Source of the DNA: Floricoccus tropicus
GTDB taxonomy: Bacteria > Bacillota > Bacilli > Lactobacillales > Streptococcaceae
Length of the DNA stretch: 64,000 bases
NCBI RefSeq assembly: GCF_001832905.1
Contig: NZ_MKIR01000026.1
Coordinates: forward strand, 1-64,000
Direction of reading: 5' to 3'
Notes under the pieces: model-generated
Told to the model about the DNA's origin: nothing
Databases searched by the model: none
Seen by the model: only the letters and a program-made list of their open reading frames with translations
Part shown: positions 1 through 10,461 of the stretch, piece after piece
How the letters are laid out: every line of letters begins with the position of its first letter
Position numbering within the stretch: the stretch's first letter is position 1
Made by a program: the position numbers and the translations under genes

Positions 1-26
1 ATACACCCACAACAGTTGACAAAGAG

Positions 27-62
27 CCAAAAAGATGAACTCTTCCGAGTTCACCTTTTTTT
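27..62 (-). terminator. Rho-independent terminator after glycosyltransferase
   Basis: A 9-bp stem (GATGAACTC / GAGTTCACC, one wobble) with a TTCC loop is followed on the minus strand by a T run, directly behind the stop codon of the glycosyltransferase. Confidence 0.85.
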
Positions 63-1011
63 ACTTCACAATAGTTAATTTTTTCAAATCTTTTTCAGTC
101 TCACGAATAATATAAATTGGACGACTTTTTGTCTCTAAGAAAATTTTACTAATGTACCGACCAATAATTCCAAGCATGAGAAGATTTATACCACTACAGA
201 ACAATATAATAATTACAAGCGAAGGCCATCCACTTGTTCTGTCGCCAAAAACCAATGTGCGAACAATAATAAATATCGCTCCAATTATCGAAATGAATAC
301 CGATAACATTCCACCATAAGTAGCAATATTTAATGGTGCCTCTGAAAAATTAATAATACCTTCCAATGAGTATTTTAATAATGACCAAAAATTCCAGCTA
401 GTCTCACCAGCAACTCGTTCACGATTTTCATACTCTAAATAAATTGTATTAAAACCAACCCATGTGAAAATACCTTTTGAAAAACGATTATATTCTCTTA
501 CTTCCAAAATTGCATCAACCATTTGTCTAGTCATCAATCGGAAATCACGCGCTCCATCAACCATTTCTGTTTGCCCAATTTTATTGATAATTTTATAAAA
601 CATACGAGCAAAAAAACTGCGTATTGGTGGTTCACCAGTACGGCTAACACGACGACATCCAACGCTATCAATATCTGGATCTTGGATTTTATTGAACATC
701 TCTAACAGAAGCTCAGGTGGATCCTGTAAATCAACATCCATCACAGTTACATAATCACCAGTAGCATTTTCAAGACCTGCATACAAAGCAGCTTCCTTCC
801 CGAAATTACGAGAAAATGAAATATAATGAACGTTGGAATTATTCTTAGCTAAGCTTCTTAAAACATCAAGTGTCTTATCTTTGCTTCCGTCATTAATAAA
901 GATATACTCAAAATCCAAAGGTAGCTCGTCATTTACCTTTTGCATCTCAGCAAAAAATAATGGGATTGACTCTTCTTCATTATAACAAGGTACAATTACT
1001 GATAATTTCAT
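61..1011 (-). CDS. GtrB/DPM1-like family 2 glycosyltransferase
   Basis: Membrane-linked glycosyltransferase that probably moves a hexose from a nucleotide sugar to undecaprenyl phosphate. The GT-A fold start (VIVPCYNEEES, residues 6-16), INDGSKDKT and the metal-binding VMDVDLQDPPE are visible. Two C-terminal membrane helices (about residues 230-255 and 265-290) match the GtrB/YfdH/DPM1 layout, and the length (316 aa) is normal. The start is the ATG that follows GGAG by six bases; an in-frame TTG four codons upstream would place that Shine-Dalgarno inside the gene. No flippase or polymerase neighbours are visible, so the acceptor is unknown. The gene is monocistronic, with its own terminator. 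Confidence 0.85.
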   Translation of the reverse strand: MKLSVIVPCYNEEESIPLFFAEMQKVNDELPLDFEYIFINDGSKDKTLDVLRSLAKNNSNVHYISFSRNFGKEAALYAGLENATGDYVTVMDVDLQDPPELLLEMFNKIQDPDIDSVGCRRVSRTGEPPIRSFFARMFYKIINKIGQTEMVDGARDFRLMTRQMVDAILEVREYNRFSKGIFTWVGFNTIYLEYENRERVAGETSWNFWSLLKYSLEGIINFSEAPLNIATYGGMLSVFISIIGAIFIIVRTLVFGDRTSGWPSLVIIILFCSGINLLMLGIIGRYISKIFLETKSRPIYIIRETEKDLKKLTIVK

Positions 1012-1116
1012 AACTATCTCCAAATTTCTTTCTCATAAAATTTCTCAAGTGTTCTTTACATTATTTTAGCATATCTTTCACAAGATGTCGCTTTCCTACA
1101 AAAAATACAGCTAGGT

Positions 1117-2151
1117 CTAGCCAAGCTGATTATACTCTAATAAGATTTTATCAAGTAAAGATTCTTTTTCAATATCTGTTATAAATGATCCCTCTACTGC
1201 ATTAATATTTACCTTCAAAAAATCAGCAATTGTAAAATCATACCAATCTCTGATTCTGCAGTACTCTTTCACCAAGTTTGTATTACTTACCGTCCTATTA
1301 TCAGTATTGATAGTTACTGCAACACCAGCATCAAACAGTTCCTTAAAGGGATATAGTTCCAAGCTTTCAATAGCCTTAGTCTGAAAGTTACTAGTTGGAG
1401 CCATTTCAAAGGTTATCTTTTTTTCTTTAAGAAAAGAAAATTCATCTGGATTTTCATGAATAGCAACACCGTGGCCAATTCTACTTGCTCCAAGTTCAAT
1501 TGAATCAAAAATATTTTGAGCACAGCCACATTCACCAGCATGAAGTGTCAAATTCACTCCTTTTTGCTTAACTTTTTCTAAAAGAGGGGTAAAAAGTTTT
1601 GGCGGAAAATTCTCTTCATCTCCGGCCAGATCAAAACCTACAATATAGTCAGAAATTAGATTTTCATCCTCTTCCGCAAAAATGTTCAATAAAGTCATTA
1701 ATGTATCAACGCTTTCATGACGCAAGCCACATATGAGACCACGGACTTTAATATCAAAATCAGCTTCTGCTTGTTCAAAGCCTTTACAAATAGCTTTTGT
1801 AACTTCAATAATATTTAAGTCTTTTTTTGCATGGTGCATTGGGGCAAAACGAATTTCAATATATTTAACATTTTCATCAGCTGCCTGTTTAGCAACATCG
1901 TATGCTGCTAATTCAAGATTTTCTTTTGTTTGTAAGAGAGGTAATACGTAATCAAAACACGCTAGATAATCGAGTAAAGAATGAGTTTCTTGAGGTGCAT
2001 GAATATTTACTTTTAAATCCTCATCTTTTTCTGGGAGCTGAATATTCTCATTTTTTGCCATTTGTCTGATGGCATCTATTGATAAAGAGCCATCTAAGTG
2101 ACAGTGTAATTCAATTTTTGGCATTTCTTTAATAGTCTTATTGTCTAACAT
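1117..2151 (-). CDS. add: Adenosine deaminase
   Basis: Hydrolytic deamination of adenosine or deoxyadenosine to inosine in purine salvage. The N-terminal zinc motif HCHLDGS (H16, H18), the later LHAGE and IGHG motifs and NTDN near the C terminus are the expected metal and catalytic elements; most family members have NTDD at the last site. Length 344 aa is normal. The start follows GGGAG. It stands alone, between the Nudix gene and the glycosyltransferase, and is driven by the strong promoter at 2180-2208. An adenine deaminase is less likely given the ADA-type N terminus. Confidence 0.93.
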   Translation of the reverse strand: MLDNKTIKEMPKIELHCHLDGSLSIDAIRQMAKNENIQLPEKDEDLKVNIHAPQETHSLLDYLACFDYVLPLLQTKENLELAAYDVAKQAADENVKYIEIRFAPMHHAKKDLNIIEVTKAICKGFEQAEADFDIKVRGLICGLRHESVDTLMTLLNIFAEEDENLISDYIVGFDLAGDEENFPPKLFTPLLEKVKQKGVNLTLHAGECGCAQNIFDSIELGASRIGHGVAIHENPDEFSFLKEKKITFEMAPTSNFQTKAIESLELYPFKELFDAGVAVTINTDNRTVSNTNLVKEYCRIRDWYDFTIADFLKVNINAVEGSFITDIEKESLLDKILLEYNQLG

Positions 2152-2179
2152 TTTTCATCTCCCAAAATTATTTCTCACC

Positions 2180-2208
2180 ATAATACGACTTTTTGCAATT
2201 CTAGTCAA
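2180..2208 (-). promoter_or_regulatory. Sigma-A promoter for add
   Basis: On the minus strand TTGACT (2203-2208) is separated by 17 bases from TATTAT (2180-2185), about 30 bases upstream of the add start codon. Near-consensus spacing and hexamers. Confidence 0.8.
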
Positions 2209-2237
2209 GCACTTTTTTGATTTTTTAAAGTTTTATA

Positions 2238-2286
2238 TATAAAAACCGAACATTATTTCTGAAAATAGGAATTTAGTTCGGTTTAG
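2238..2286 (-). terminator. Terminator after Nudix gene
   Basis: Inverted repeat AAACCGAAC / GTTCGGTTT with a long loop and a following T-rich stretch on the minus strand, just past the Nudix stop codon. Confidence 0.75.
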
Positions 2287-2296
2287 TTTTAAAAAT

Positions 2297-2827
2297 TTAT
2301 TTAATAAATAAATTTGAATTGTTGAATAAATCACCAATTGCTTGCTGAATGATAATCTTATCCCTTAGAGTTAAAAACTTCTGTTGTTCAGTTTCTGGAA
2401 TTTGGTATAGTAAAATCTTAATTCCTTCAAATAAGGGATACCAACTTATCTCAAGACCATCTTCTTCTTCGTGTGTATCCAAATTTTGATTTTGTACATT
2501 TTTATTACAAAGTTTCGCTAAGAAACAATAATTTGTTTGCTTATAGTCTTGCTTATTTCGTAATTCCACTACATTAGGAAGTTGTTTTATTATTTCACAT
2601 CTCAATCCTGCTTCTTCTAATACTTCCCGTTTAAATGACTTAGATGGCTCTTCATCATTTTCAATTCCACCACCTGGTAATGTATAAAGATTGTATTTCA
2701 AAAATTTTTCAATCAGAATTTCATTTTTATCATTTAATACAATTCCTCGACTAGCATTACGAACTTGAGAAAACTTAATTGATTGATTATTACTTTCCTC
2801 ATCTGAAATAATGATAGATTTGTTCAT
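2297..2827 (-). CDS. Nudix hydrolase
   Basis: Pyrophosphohydrolase of the MutT/Nudix superfamily; the substrate cannot be told from sequence. A complete Nudix box runs from GGGIENDEEPS through REVLEEAGLR (GX5EX7REUXEEXGU pattern) at about residues 52-76. Length 176 aa. The start is an ATG preceded by GAGG; a TTG four codons upstream overlaps that ribosome-binding site and is less likely. The gene lies between ileS and add, and terminators on either side indicate a single-gene unit. Confidence 0.82.
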   Translation of the reverse strand: MNKSIIISDEESNNQSIKFSQVRNASRGIVLNDKNEILIEKFLKYNLYTLPGGGIENDEEPSKSFKREVLEEAGLRCEIIKQLPNVVELRNKQDYKQTNYCFLAKLCNKNVQNQNLDTHEEEDGLEISWYPLFEGIKILLYQIPETEQQKFLTLRDKIIIQQAIGDLFNNSNLFIK

Positions 2828-2865
2828 CCCATACCTCAATCATAATATTAAAATAGTATTTAATT

Positions 2866-2910
2866 TTATAATAAAACTAGTAGTGTTTCGTTGTCAGCTA
2901 CTAGTTTTAT
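2866..2910 (-). terminator. Terminator after ileS
   Basis: AAAACTAGTAG and CTACTAGTTTT form an 11-bp stem with a 14-base loop and an AT-rich tail, 65 bases past the ileS stop. Confidence 0.8.
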
Positions 2911-2974
2911 TTATATTTGAAAGCAAAAGTAACTTTGGAATCAAAATTATTTTTACAACTTGCACGGCAAATTT

Positions 2975-5761
2975 TTAAGCTTCAAATCCTTCTGTTAATA
3001 CTTCAGGAAATTCTTCTGTTACGATGTCTGCACAACGTTTACAGAAGTGCGCTAGGTGTTCGTTTTCACTTTGTCCAACTGTTAAGTCAGTACGACGACA
3101 ACGATCACACACTTCACCTTCAGCATGCTTAACTGAAATAGCTACATCTTCAAATTGTTGAGCATCTGCTGGAGCATCACCATTAGCTACAACAAATTCT
3201 GAAACGATTAGAAGTTTTGCAATATCTTCATCCATAGATGCAAGAAGAGTTCTTACAACTTCATTCGGATAAACAGTAACGCTTGCTTCAAGTGATTTAC
3301 CGATTACTTTTTCATCACGAGCTACTTCAAGAGCTTTTAATACTTCATCGCGGAAGTCCATAAATGCTGACCATGTATCAGTTAATTCTTGTGAATTAAC
3401 ATATTCAACAGTAGTTGGCATTTCAGCAAGGTAAACATATTCTTCCTTTTCATCCAAATATGACCAAATTTCTTCGGCAGTATGAGGGATGATTGGAGAC
3501 AATAATTTAGTAAGTTTAACCAAAATTTCGTTAAATACAGTTTGCATTGAACGACGGGCTTTACTATCAGCTCCTTCGATATAAACAACATCCTTAGCGA
3601 AGTCTAAATAGAATGCTGATAGATCATTAGTTAAAAAGTTAAATACAGTTTTGTAAACAGTCATAAAGTCATATTTATTATATGCTTCAAGAGAGGCGGT
3701 AACAACTTCATTCAAACGGTTTAAGATATATTTGTCAGATCCTTGTAATTCTTCATAATCAACACTATTATCATCTTTAGAAAAATCACTTGTATTTGCG
3801 ATTAGGAAACGAAGAGTATTTCTGATTTTACGATATGTTTCTGATACTTGACCAAGAATTTCCATTGAAACACGTACATCGCTCTCAGCATCAACACTTG
3901 CAACCCAAAGGCGAAGGATATCAGCACCGTATTGTTTAACGACTGTCCCAGGTGCGATGATGTTTCCAATTGATTTAGACATCTTACGTCCTTGTCCATC
4001 AAGAACAAAACCTTGTGAAAGAACTGCTTTATATGGAGCAACACCATTGATTGCTACACTTGTAGTAATACTAGAGTTGAACCAACCACGGTATTGGTCA
4101 CTTCCTTCAAGATATAAATCAGCTGGGAATGATAATTCTTTACGTCCACGAAGAACTGCTTCGTGTGAAGAACCTGAATCAAACCATACATCCATGATAT
4201 CTTTTTCTTTAGTGAACTCACCATTTGGTGAACCTGGGTGTGTAAATCCTTCAGGAAGTAAATCCTTAGCATCACGTTCCCACCAAACTTTCGAACCATG
4301 TTCTTTAAATAAATCAGCAACATGATTAGTTGTTTCTGGAGTAATAATTTCTGTACCATCTTCAGCATAGAAGATTGGAAGTGGAACACCCCAAGCACGT
4401 TGACGAGAAATTACCCAATCACCACGGTCACGAACCATGTTATAAAGACGAGTTTTACCCCAAGGCATCACCCAATCAACTTTTTCAACTTCCGATAAGA
4501 TATCTTGACGGAATTTATCAATTGAAGCAAACCATTGAGGAGTAGCACGGAAGATAACAGGCTTCTTAGTTCTCCAGTCATGAGGATAGCTGTGAGTAAA
4601 GAAACTTAATTTTAGTAATGCACCTTTTTCTTCAAGTAATTCTGTAACTTTTTTATTACCTTCATCATAGAATAGCCCTTCAAAACCTGGTGCTTCCTCT
4701 GTATAGTAACCACGGTCATCAATTGGACTTAATACTGGAAGGTTATATTTACGACTAAAGAAATAGTCATCTTCCCCGTGTCCAGGAGCTGTGTGGACTA
4801 AACCAGTACCACTATCAAGAGTTACATACTCAGCATTCATTACAAGACTGTCACGATCATAGAATGGGTGACGAGCTATCATCCCATCAAGTTCACTTCC
4901 TTTGATAGTTTGAATAACTTCATAGTCAGTCCATTCAAGATTTTCAGCAACGTCATTTAATAAATCACTGGCAATAAGGAATTTACGTCCATCTACAGCA
5001 ACTAAAACATATTCATAATCTGGATGAGTAAAGATACCCATATTTGATGGAATTGTCCAAGGAGTAGTTGTCCAGATAACAAATTCAGTATCCTCTGGTA
5101 ATTTACCTTTAGTATCTACAGCTTTAAAAGCTACATAGATTGATGCAGATCGTACATCTTGATATTCAATTTCAGCTTCAGCTAAACTTGATTCACTAGA
5201 TGGAGACCAATAAATTGGCTTTTGTCCTTTATAGATGTATCCTTTTTCAGCCATTTTGCCAAATACATGAATTTGAGCCGCTTCATAACTTGGATCAAGT
5301 GTAATATATGGATTTTCCCAATCACCCATAACACCAAGACGTTTAAAATCTGCTCTTTGTGTATCAACTTGACTAAGAGCATATTTACGACATTCTTCTA
5401 AGTAGTCTAGAAGATCCATCTCTTTACGTTTAACACCATTTTTTGCTAATACTTGTTCAATTGGTAGTCCATGAGTATCCCATCCTGGAACATAAGGAGC
5501 ACGGAAACCTGCCATATTTTTATAACGAACAATTATATCTTTTGAAATTTTATTTAATGAGTGTCCCAAATGGATATTTCCGTTAGCATATGGAGGTCCA
5601 TCATGTAGCATAAATGATGGTTTACCTTCATTTAATTCTTGACGTTTATTGTATAAATCAGCTTCTTCCCAGTTTTTTTGCCATTCTGGCTCTTTATTAG
5701 GAAGACCAGCTCGCATTGGAAATCCTGTTTTTCCTAAATTTAAAGTATCTTTAACTTTCAT
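2975..5761 (-). CDS. ileS: Isoleucyl-tRNA synthetase
   Basis: Charges tRNA-Ile. The class Ia signature HLGH (residues 64-67, within GNIHLGHS) and KMSKS (about residue 595, [10 protein letters not shown]) are present. The middle carries the CP1 editing domain, and the C terminus has the zinc-binding pairs CDRC and CKRC. At 928 aa it is the full bacterial form (the type common in Streptococcaceae, not the mupirocin-resistant eukaryote-like type). It is the last gene of the division cluster order but has its own T-box leader and terminator, so it is expressed separately from divIVA. Confidence 0.97.
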   Translation of the reverse strand: MKVKDTLNLGKTGFPMRAGLPNKEPEWQKNWEEADLYNKRQELNEGKPSFMLHDGPPYANGNIHLGHSLNKISKDIIVRYKNMAGFRAPYVPGWDTHGLPIEQVLAKNGVKRKEMDLLDYLEECRKYALSQVDTQRADFKRLGVMGDWENPYITLDPSYEAAQIHVFGKMAEKGYIYKGQKPIYWSPSSESSLAEAEIEYQDVRSASIYVAFKAVDTKGKLPEDTEFVIWTTTPWTIPSNMGIFTHPDYEYVLVAVDGRKFLIASDLLNDVAENLEWTDYEVIQTIKGSELDGMIARHPFYDRDSLVMNAEYVTLDSGTGLVHTAPGHGEDDYFFSRKYNLPVLSPIDDRGYYTEEAPGFEGLFYDEGNKKVTELLEEKGALLKLSFFTHSYPHDWRTKKPVIFRATPQWFASIDKFRQDILSEVEKVDWVMPWGKTRLYNMVRDRGDWVISRQRAWGVPLPIFYAEDGTEIITPETTNHVADLFKEHGSKVWWERDAKDLLPEGFTHPGSPNGEFTKEKDIMDVWFDSGSSHEAVLRGRKELSFPADLYLEGSDQYRGWFNSSITTSVAINGVAPYKAVLSQGFVLDGQGRKMSKSIGNIIAPGTVVKQYGADILRLWVASVDAESDVRVSMEILGQVSETYRKIRNTLRFLIANTSDFSKDDNSVDYEELQGSDKYILNRLNEVVTASLEAYNKYDFMTVYKTVFNFLTNDLSAFYLDFAKDVVYIEGADSKARRSMQTVFNEILVKLTKLLSPIIPHTAEEIWSYLDEKEEYVYLAEMPTTVEYVNSQELTDTWSAFMDFRDEVLKALEVARDEKVIGKSLEASVTVYPNEVVRTLLASMDEDIAKLLIVSEFVVANGDAPADAQQFEDVAISVKHAEGEVCDRCRRTDLTVGQSENEHLAHFCKRCADIVTEEFPEVLTEGFEA

Positions 5762-5784
5762 TATTCCTTACCTCGTTAATTTTT

Positions 5785-6012
5785 TAATATAAAAAAACGA
5801 TCTCTCGTCAAGGGACGAAAGATCGTGGTACCACCCTAATTTATATGATAAATAAAGTTTATCATATATCTCAAACTCTTAACGCGAGTAACGTTCCAAC
5901 TTACTATTTTCAGGAGAAATTTGAATCAGATGATAAAAGTACACTGAGTGATTACAAGGCTTACACCATATCCTTGCTCGCTTTAAATATCATAGTCTTT
6001 CTTGTTCTGAAT
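5785..6012 (-). promoter_or_regulatory. T-box riboswitch (isoleucine) upstream of ileS
   Basis: The minus strand contains the T-box core AGGGTGGTACCACG (plus 5823-5836), followed by a terminator: GATCTTTCGTCCCT paired with the later GACGAGAGATCG, ending in seven Ts. Upstream is a stem I-like region with the typical AGCAAGG start, and two adjacent ATC triplets (5929-5934), a plausible isoleucine specifier, on its 3' side. A TATGAT hexamer near 5988 may be the -10. Uncharged tRNA-Ile is expected to pair with the UGGU bulge and prevent termination, raising ileS expression. Confidence 0.93.
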
Positions 6013-6029
6013 TTTTACTTATTTTATTC

Positions 6030-6728
6030 TTATTTAGCTTCTGAATTAACTTTAATTTCTGGAACTACATCAACTTCTACTGTTGATTTTTCAGATTCAG
6101 CATTTTCAGCAAGTTGTTTAGCAGCTGCTTTAATTTCTTCAGCTGGCAACTTTGTTGTATATTGTTGATTACCTAGTGCTTCATCAATAACATTTTTCAA
6201 AGTTTCATCATGGGTTGGGATATATGTTGATACTGGTTTGAAAATTTCATCCCAATCTTCATTATTAATATTGTCCATTTGAGCTTGGACCAACAATTGT
6301 ATTTTTTGATGGTATGAACGCATATTTCTCTTCAAATCATCAGTTTCTTTAACTAAACGAACTGCATCATTACGTGCTGTATCAAGAATCAATGCTCCTT
6401 CTTTTTTAGCACCTTCAATAATAATATCAGATTTTTGACGAGCATCTGTCAAAATGTTATCAGCTTCACTTTCAGCCTGTGCACGAACATTATCAGAAGT
6501 GTCTTGAGCAATTATTAATGACTTGTTAAGAGAATCTTTCATTTCTTCAAAGTAGCTAACTTTTTCTTTCAAATGTTTATTTTCACGTTCCAAATCTTTA
6601 ACTTTTTGCGCGTATTCATCATAATCTCGAATAATAATATCCATAAATTCTTCAACTTCTTTTTTACTATAACCGCGCATTTCTTTAGAAAAGACTTTAT
6701 TTTGGATATCTAAGCTATTTAAAACCAT
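6030..6728 (-). CDS. divIVA: Cell-division initiation protein DivIVA
   Basis: Coiled-coil scaffold that binds negatively curved membrane at septum and poles. The conserved lipid-binding N terminus (LNSLDIQNKVFSKEMRGYSK, followed by EVEEFMD) is present. Long coiled coils follow to about residue 160, then a variable acidic tail. Length 232 aa. The start is the ATG after GGAGG; the preceding codon is GTG. It lies nine bases behind ylmH at the end of the ftsA-ftsZ gene string, as in streptococci. Confidence 0.95.
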   Translation of the reverse strand: MVLNSLDIQNKVFSKEMRGYSKKEVEEFMDIIIRDYDEYAQKVKDLERENKHLKEKVSYFEEMKDSLNKSLIIAQDTSDNVRAQAESEADNILTDARQKSDIIIEGAKKEGALILDTARNDAVRLVKETDDLKRNMRSYHQKIQLLVQAQMDNINNEDWDEIFKPVSTYIPTHDETLKNVIDEALGNQQYTTKLPAEEIKAAAKQLAENAESEKSTVEVDVVPEIKVNSEAK

Positions 6729-6740
6729 CACGTTCCTCCA

Positions 6741-7532
6741 TTATTTTTTGTTTGTAATTTCCACTTCAACTCTATTCTTATCTTTTTTACTTAAAGAAAG
6801 CTTATTTATCAAAGTGAATCTTCCATATCCCCTAACACTTACTAAATCTCCGATTTCAAGTATAGTTTCTTTTCGTTCTTCTACTGAATAATTTAATTTA
6901 ACAAGTCCTTTATCAATTAAATCTGCTGCTGTTTTTCTTGAAATATTAAAACTTGAAGCCACAAGTTTATCAAGACGCAGACTAGAGACGACTAATACTT
7001 TTTGTCTAGTATTAGAAACATTATTGCTTATAGTTATTAACATATCAAAAGGAACCTGATATAATTTTACACCTAATTTACCTATTTTACTAATATTTTC
7101 AGATAAAAGATTAGTAAATTTAGAATCTACGAAAAATTGAGCTTGACTATCAGAAACTATAATGTCACCAATTTTATTTCTTTCAAGTCCAGTTTGTCCA
7201 AGAATTGTTCCTAGTATTTGTGGATGACTAATCTTTGCAAATTTACTAGGGAAATCAATTTCTATCAAAGATAATTGAAAATCATCTAGAGTAAGTTCAT
7301 AAAAATTTGGTGCTAAAATAATTTTCACCATTTCAGTTCTCACTATATCAAAACTTGAAAATATTTTTATATCAGCTCCATTAGCCAATGATTTCAATAT
7401 CTCAACTTCTCTAGGGTTTAAAAAATTGGTAGAGATAACTTCGTAATTTTCTCTTACCCTATCCACCCAATCGCTAGCTTTGTCTATAAATTCCTTTTCT
7501 TCATGTTTAAAATGCTGATATATTTCATTCAT
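6741..7532 (-). CDS. ylmH: YlmH S4-domain RNA-binding protein
   Basis: RNA-binding protein of the division cluster; the family is associated with ribosome/peptidyl-tRNA rescue in Firmicutes. The C-terminal S4 domain is visible (LRLDKLVASSFNISRKTAAD, then LIDKGLVKLNY, about residues 183-215), after an N-terminal region typical of YlmH (LNPREVEILKSLANG). Length 263 aa. It is separated from yggT by one base and from divIVA by 12, so it is almost certainly cotranscribed with both. Confidence 0.92.
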   Translation of the reverse strand: MNEIYQHFKHEEKEFIDKASDWVDRVRENYEVISTNFLNPREVEILKSLANGADIKIFSSFDIVRTEMVKIILAPNFYELTLDDFQLSLIEIDFPSKFAKISHPQILGTILGQTGLERNKIGDIIVSDSQAQFFVDSKFTNLLSENISKIGKLGVKLYQVPFDMLITISNNVSNTRQKVLVVSSLRLDKLVASSFNISRKTAADLIDKGLVKLNYSVEERKETILEIGDLVSVRGYGRFTLINKLSLSKKDKNRVEVEITNKK

Positions 7533-7533
7533 A

Positions 7534-7788
7534 TTAGAAAAGCATATTATAAATAATATATATAAATCTTTTAATTAATTGTAGTGCTGTAATTCCCGCT
7601 ACAACAGTAAAATCAAATCCACCAAATTGTAATGGTAAGCTTTTAAAAAGATTTAAATAAGGCACGGAAATTTTCGAAATGATTTCTCCTACTTTTGAAT
7701 CTCTCAAAGAAGGTATCCAACTTAGTAGCGCATATATAACAAGAACCCAGCTATATAAATCTATTAATTTAAAAATTAAATATAACAA
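7534..7788 (-). CDS. yggT: YggT/YlmG family membrane protein
   Basis: Small (84 aa) integral membrane protein with two hydrophobic segments (about residues 1-22 and 58-82) flanking the conserved LLSWIPSLRDSKVG... LNLFKSLPL region of the YggT family. It sits between sepF and ylmH as in other Gram-positive division clusters; its biochemical role is not established. Confidence 0.9.
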   Translation of the reverse strand: MLYLIFKLIDLYSWVLVIYALLSWIPSLRDSKVGEIISKISVPYLNLFKSLPLQFGGFDFTVVAGITALQLIKRFIYIIYNMLF

Positions 7789-7797
7789 TTTTATCTC

Positions 7798-8499
7798 CTA
7801 TAAGTCAAAATCATCATAATTTTGACGCGCTAACAAACTCATCTCTGCACTTGCCTCTACTGAAACACTTGATGGCGTTAATAAGAAAATTTGTCCACCA
7901 ACATTTTGAATGTCCCCATCTAGAGTGTATACAACCCCGGTAAAGAAATCAATGCTTCGACGAGCTTGGTACTCATCCATTGTTTTAAAGTTAACTAAGA
8001 CGCTTTCGTCATTTTTCACGATTGTTGCAATTTCCATTACATCGCCGTAAACTCTTGGCTCTTTAATTACAATTGTTGAAAATTTATCATCATTAGTCAT
8101 TCTTTTATCTTGGCTCTTTCTTGTATTATTCTCTGTTTGTATTGGTTTATTATAAGTTTCTGTACTTTGTCTAGTAGGGGCAGATTGTTGTACCCTTTGA
8201 TTCTGTCTATTTGAATCAGATTGTTGATTATATGTAGTATGCTGACTTTTACTACCAATAGTTTGTTTGTTTTCTTGTTTATTAACAGGTCTTGAATTTG
8301 GAGTAGTTGATTCTTGACGCTGCCTAATTGGTCGTTCTTGGTTTTTAGGAGAGCTAGTTTGATTTCTGTCTGACTGTTGACTAGTACTACTAGCTACATA
8401 TCCAGTTGAACCTTCCTCAGAAAATTCTTCTTGCTCATCTTCGTCATCACCAAGAAAAAAATCTCGCATTCTTCCAAACACATCTTTTACATTATCCAT
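7798..8499 (-). CDS. sepF: Cell-division protein SepF
   Basis: FtsZ-binding, membrane-associated septum protein. It begins with a short amphipathic helix (MDNVKDVFGRMRDFFLG) that would bind membrane, followed by a low-complexity Gln/Ser/Asn/Arg-rich linker (about residues 30-130). The C-terminal globular domain starts near STIVIKEPRVYGD and contains NFKTMDEYQARRSIDF. The 233-aa length exceeds the usual 150-200 because of the linker. It lies two bases from yggS and nine from yggT. Confidence 0.95.
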   Translation of the reverse strand: MDNVKDVFGRMRDFFLGDDEDEQEEFSEEGSTGYVASSTSQQSDRNQTSSPKNQERPIRQRQESTTPNSRPVNKQENKQTIGSKSQHTTYNQQSDSNRQNQRVQQSAPTRQSTETYNKPIQTENNTRKSQDKRMTNDDKFSTIVIKEPRVYGDVMEIATIVKNDESVLVNFKTMDEYQARRSIDFFTGVVYTLDGDIQNVGGQIFLLTPSSVSVEASAEMSLLARQNYDDFDL

Positions 8500-8501
8500 A
8501 A

Positions 8502-9182
8502 TTAATCTCGTTCCTTAAAAAATTCACTCCCGATCCTGACAAAAGTTGCTCCGTTTTCAATCGCAAGTTGATAATCTCTACTCATTCCCATACTTAATTC
8601 ACTACAAGGAATATTTGGTAAGTTTAATTTCGAAATAACTTCTTGTAATTCTTTGGTTTCTGAAAAAATTACAGCAAGTTCTTCTTCTTGAGCATCAAAC
8701 GGTGCCATAGTCATCAAACCGACAATTTTTATGTTTTTCAATTCGTTTAGGTCTTTTACTATATCAAATGCTTCTTCTTTTGTAAAACCATGCTTACTTT
8801 CTTCGCCTGAAACATTAACCTGTAAAAAACAATTAATCTCATGTTCTGCACGTTTACTAATTTCTTGCGCTAATTTCATCGAATCTAAAGCATGAAAGTA
8901 ATCAACATAATTTATTACATCTTTAACTTTGCGTCTTTGAAGCGTCCCGATTAAATGCCATGTTATATCTAAATCATTCAAAGCATGATACTTATCTAGA
9001 AATAATTCAGCCCTATTTTCAGCTATGTTATTAATTCCTGATATTACAAGTTGTCGCGCAGCGATTTCATCTACGTATTTGGTTACACCAATTACAGTTA
9101 CTGAATTCTCTGCACGACAGGCATGTTTTTCTGATTTACTCACATTATCGAGAACATTTAGTACATTCTCAGATATTGTCAT
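8502..9182 (-). CDS. yggS: YggS-family PLP homeostasis protein
   Basis: Pyridoxal-phosphate-binding, non-catalytic alanine racemase-fold protein that buffers PLP and amino acid pools. The PLP lysine lies in VIGVTKYV (about residue 35); IAENRAELFLDKY and the C-terminal GATFVRIGSEFF phosphate-binding region are present. Length 226 aa. It follows ftsZ by five bases and precedes sepF by two, so it belongs to the division operon. Confidence 0.93.
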   Translation of the reverse strand: MTISENVLNVLDNVSKSEKHACRAENSVTVIGVTKYVDEIAARQLVISGINNIAENRAELFLDKYHALNDLDITWHLIGTLQRRKVKDVINYVDYFHALDSMKLAQEISKRAEHEINCFLQVNVSGEESKHGFTKEEAFDIVKDLNELKNIKIVGLMTMAPFDAQEEELAVIFSETKELQEVISKLNLPNIPCSELSMGMSRDYQLAIENGATFVRIGSEFFKERD

Positions 9183-9187
9183 GTTAA

Positions 9188-10447
9188 TTATTTATTGTTA
9201 CGGAAGAATGGAGGTGTATCTAAGTTTTCACCTTCATTTTGTGATGTTTGACTTGGAGCATTATATTTACTCACTGAAGCTTGTTCTTCACGATTTGTAC
9301 TTTGTGCTGGACGTGGAGCACTTGTCTCACGTCTCAAATCCCACTCGCCAAAAGCAGATTGTTGATTTTGGTTATTTGAAGCTGTTTCTTTACGACGAAT
9401 ATCATTATTTGTTGAATATTCCCCAGAAGATGCACCTAAAATACGACGACGTGGTTGCTCTTGTTTTTGATTAACAACACGATTAACTTCTTCTTTATCA
9501 ACACCAGTTGCAACAACAGTTACACGAATTTCACCTTGCAAACTATCATCAATTGCAGTTCCTAGTAAAATATTAACATCATTTCCAGCTGCTTGAATAA
9601 CAATTTCCGATGCATCTTGAGCTTCAGTAAGACTCATATCAAGTCCACCTGTAACGTTTAAGAGAACATTTTCAGCTCCATCGATAGTAGTTTCTAATAA
9701 TGGTGAATAAATGGCTTGGCGAGTTGCTTCGATAACACGATCGTCTCCCTCTGCAACACCAATACCCATTAGCGCATCACCTTTGTTTGCCATTACAGTC
9801 TTAACATCAGCAAAGTCTAAGTTGATCATACCAGGGCTTGTAATCAAGTCTGTTATTCCTTGTACACCTTGACGTAAAACATTATCAGCCTCACGTAAAG
9901 CTTCAGTCAATGGAGTTTTCTTATCAACAATTTCAAGTAAATTATTATTTGAAATAATTAATAAAGTATCAACATTTTCTTTAAGTTCAGCAATTCCTTC
10001 AGCAGCATGATAACCACGTTTTGAACCTTCAAATCCAAATGGACGTGTAACAACACCTACTGTTAAAGCACCTAAATTTTTAGCGATATTTGCAATTACT
10101 GGAGCAGCTCCTGTACCAGTTCCGCCACCCATACCTGCTGTGATAAATACCATATCACTTCCACGTAGGATTTCTTCAAGAGCTTCTTCACTTTCTTCAG
10201 CAGCTTTTCTTCCAACTTCTGGTTGAGCACCTGCTCCAAGTCCGCGAGTTAACTTTGGACCAATTTGAATTACTGTATCTGCTTTCGAAGAACGCAACGC
10301 TTGAACATCAGTATTAGCAGCAATAAATTCAACTCCACCAACTTGTTCTTCAACCATACGGTTAATTGCGTTACCGCCACCGCCGCCGACACCGATTACT
10401 TTTATAATTGCACCTTGATTTAAATCACCATCAAATGAAAATTCCAT
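9188..10447 (-). CDS. ftsZ: Cell-division GTPase FtsZ
   Basis: Tubulin-like GTPase that forms the Z ring. The N-terminal [13 protein letters not shown] and the tubulin signature [10 protein letters not shown] (about residues 107-116) are intact. After the globular domain (to about residue 320) comes a Gln/Asn-rich linker and the C-terminal partner-binding peptide [11 protein letters not shown]. Length 419 aa matches streptococcal FtsZ. It is 14 bases behind ftsA, with a clear AGGAGG. Confidence 0.98.
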   Translation of the reverse strand: MEFSFDGDLNQGAIIKVIGVGGGGGNAINRMVEEQVGGVEFIAANTDVQALRSSKADTVIQIGPKLTRGLGAGAQPEVGRKAAEESEEALEEILRGSDMVFITAGMGGGTGTGAAPVIANIAKNLGALTVGVVTRPFGFEGSKRGYHAAEGIAELKENVDTLLIISNNNLLEIVDKKTPLTEALREADNVLRQGVQGITDLITSPGMINLDFADVKTVMANKGDALMGIGVAEGDDRVIEATRQAIYSPLLETTIDGAENVLLNVTGGLDMSLTEAQDASEIVIQAAGNDVNILLGTAIDDSLQGEIRVTVVATGVDKEEVNRVVNQKQEQPRRRILGASSGEYSTNNDIRRKETASNNQNQQSAFGEWDLRRETSAPRPAQSTNREEQASVSKYNAPSQTSQNEGENLDTPPFFRNNK

Positions 10448-10461
10448 GTTTATTCCTCCTA

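Noticed and set aside
3957-4398. Overlapping open frames on both strands inside ileS
   Set aside because: They lie within a highly conserved synthetase and show no independent features.
5845-6168. Plus-strand open frame of 107 codons
   Set aside because: It runs antisense through the T-box leader and the divIVA end, both of which are well supported.
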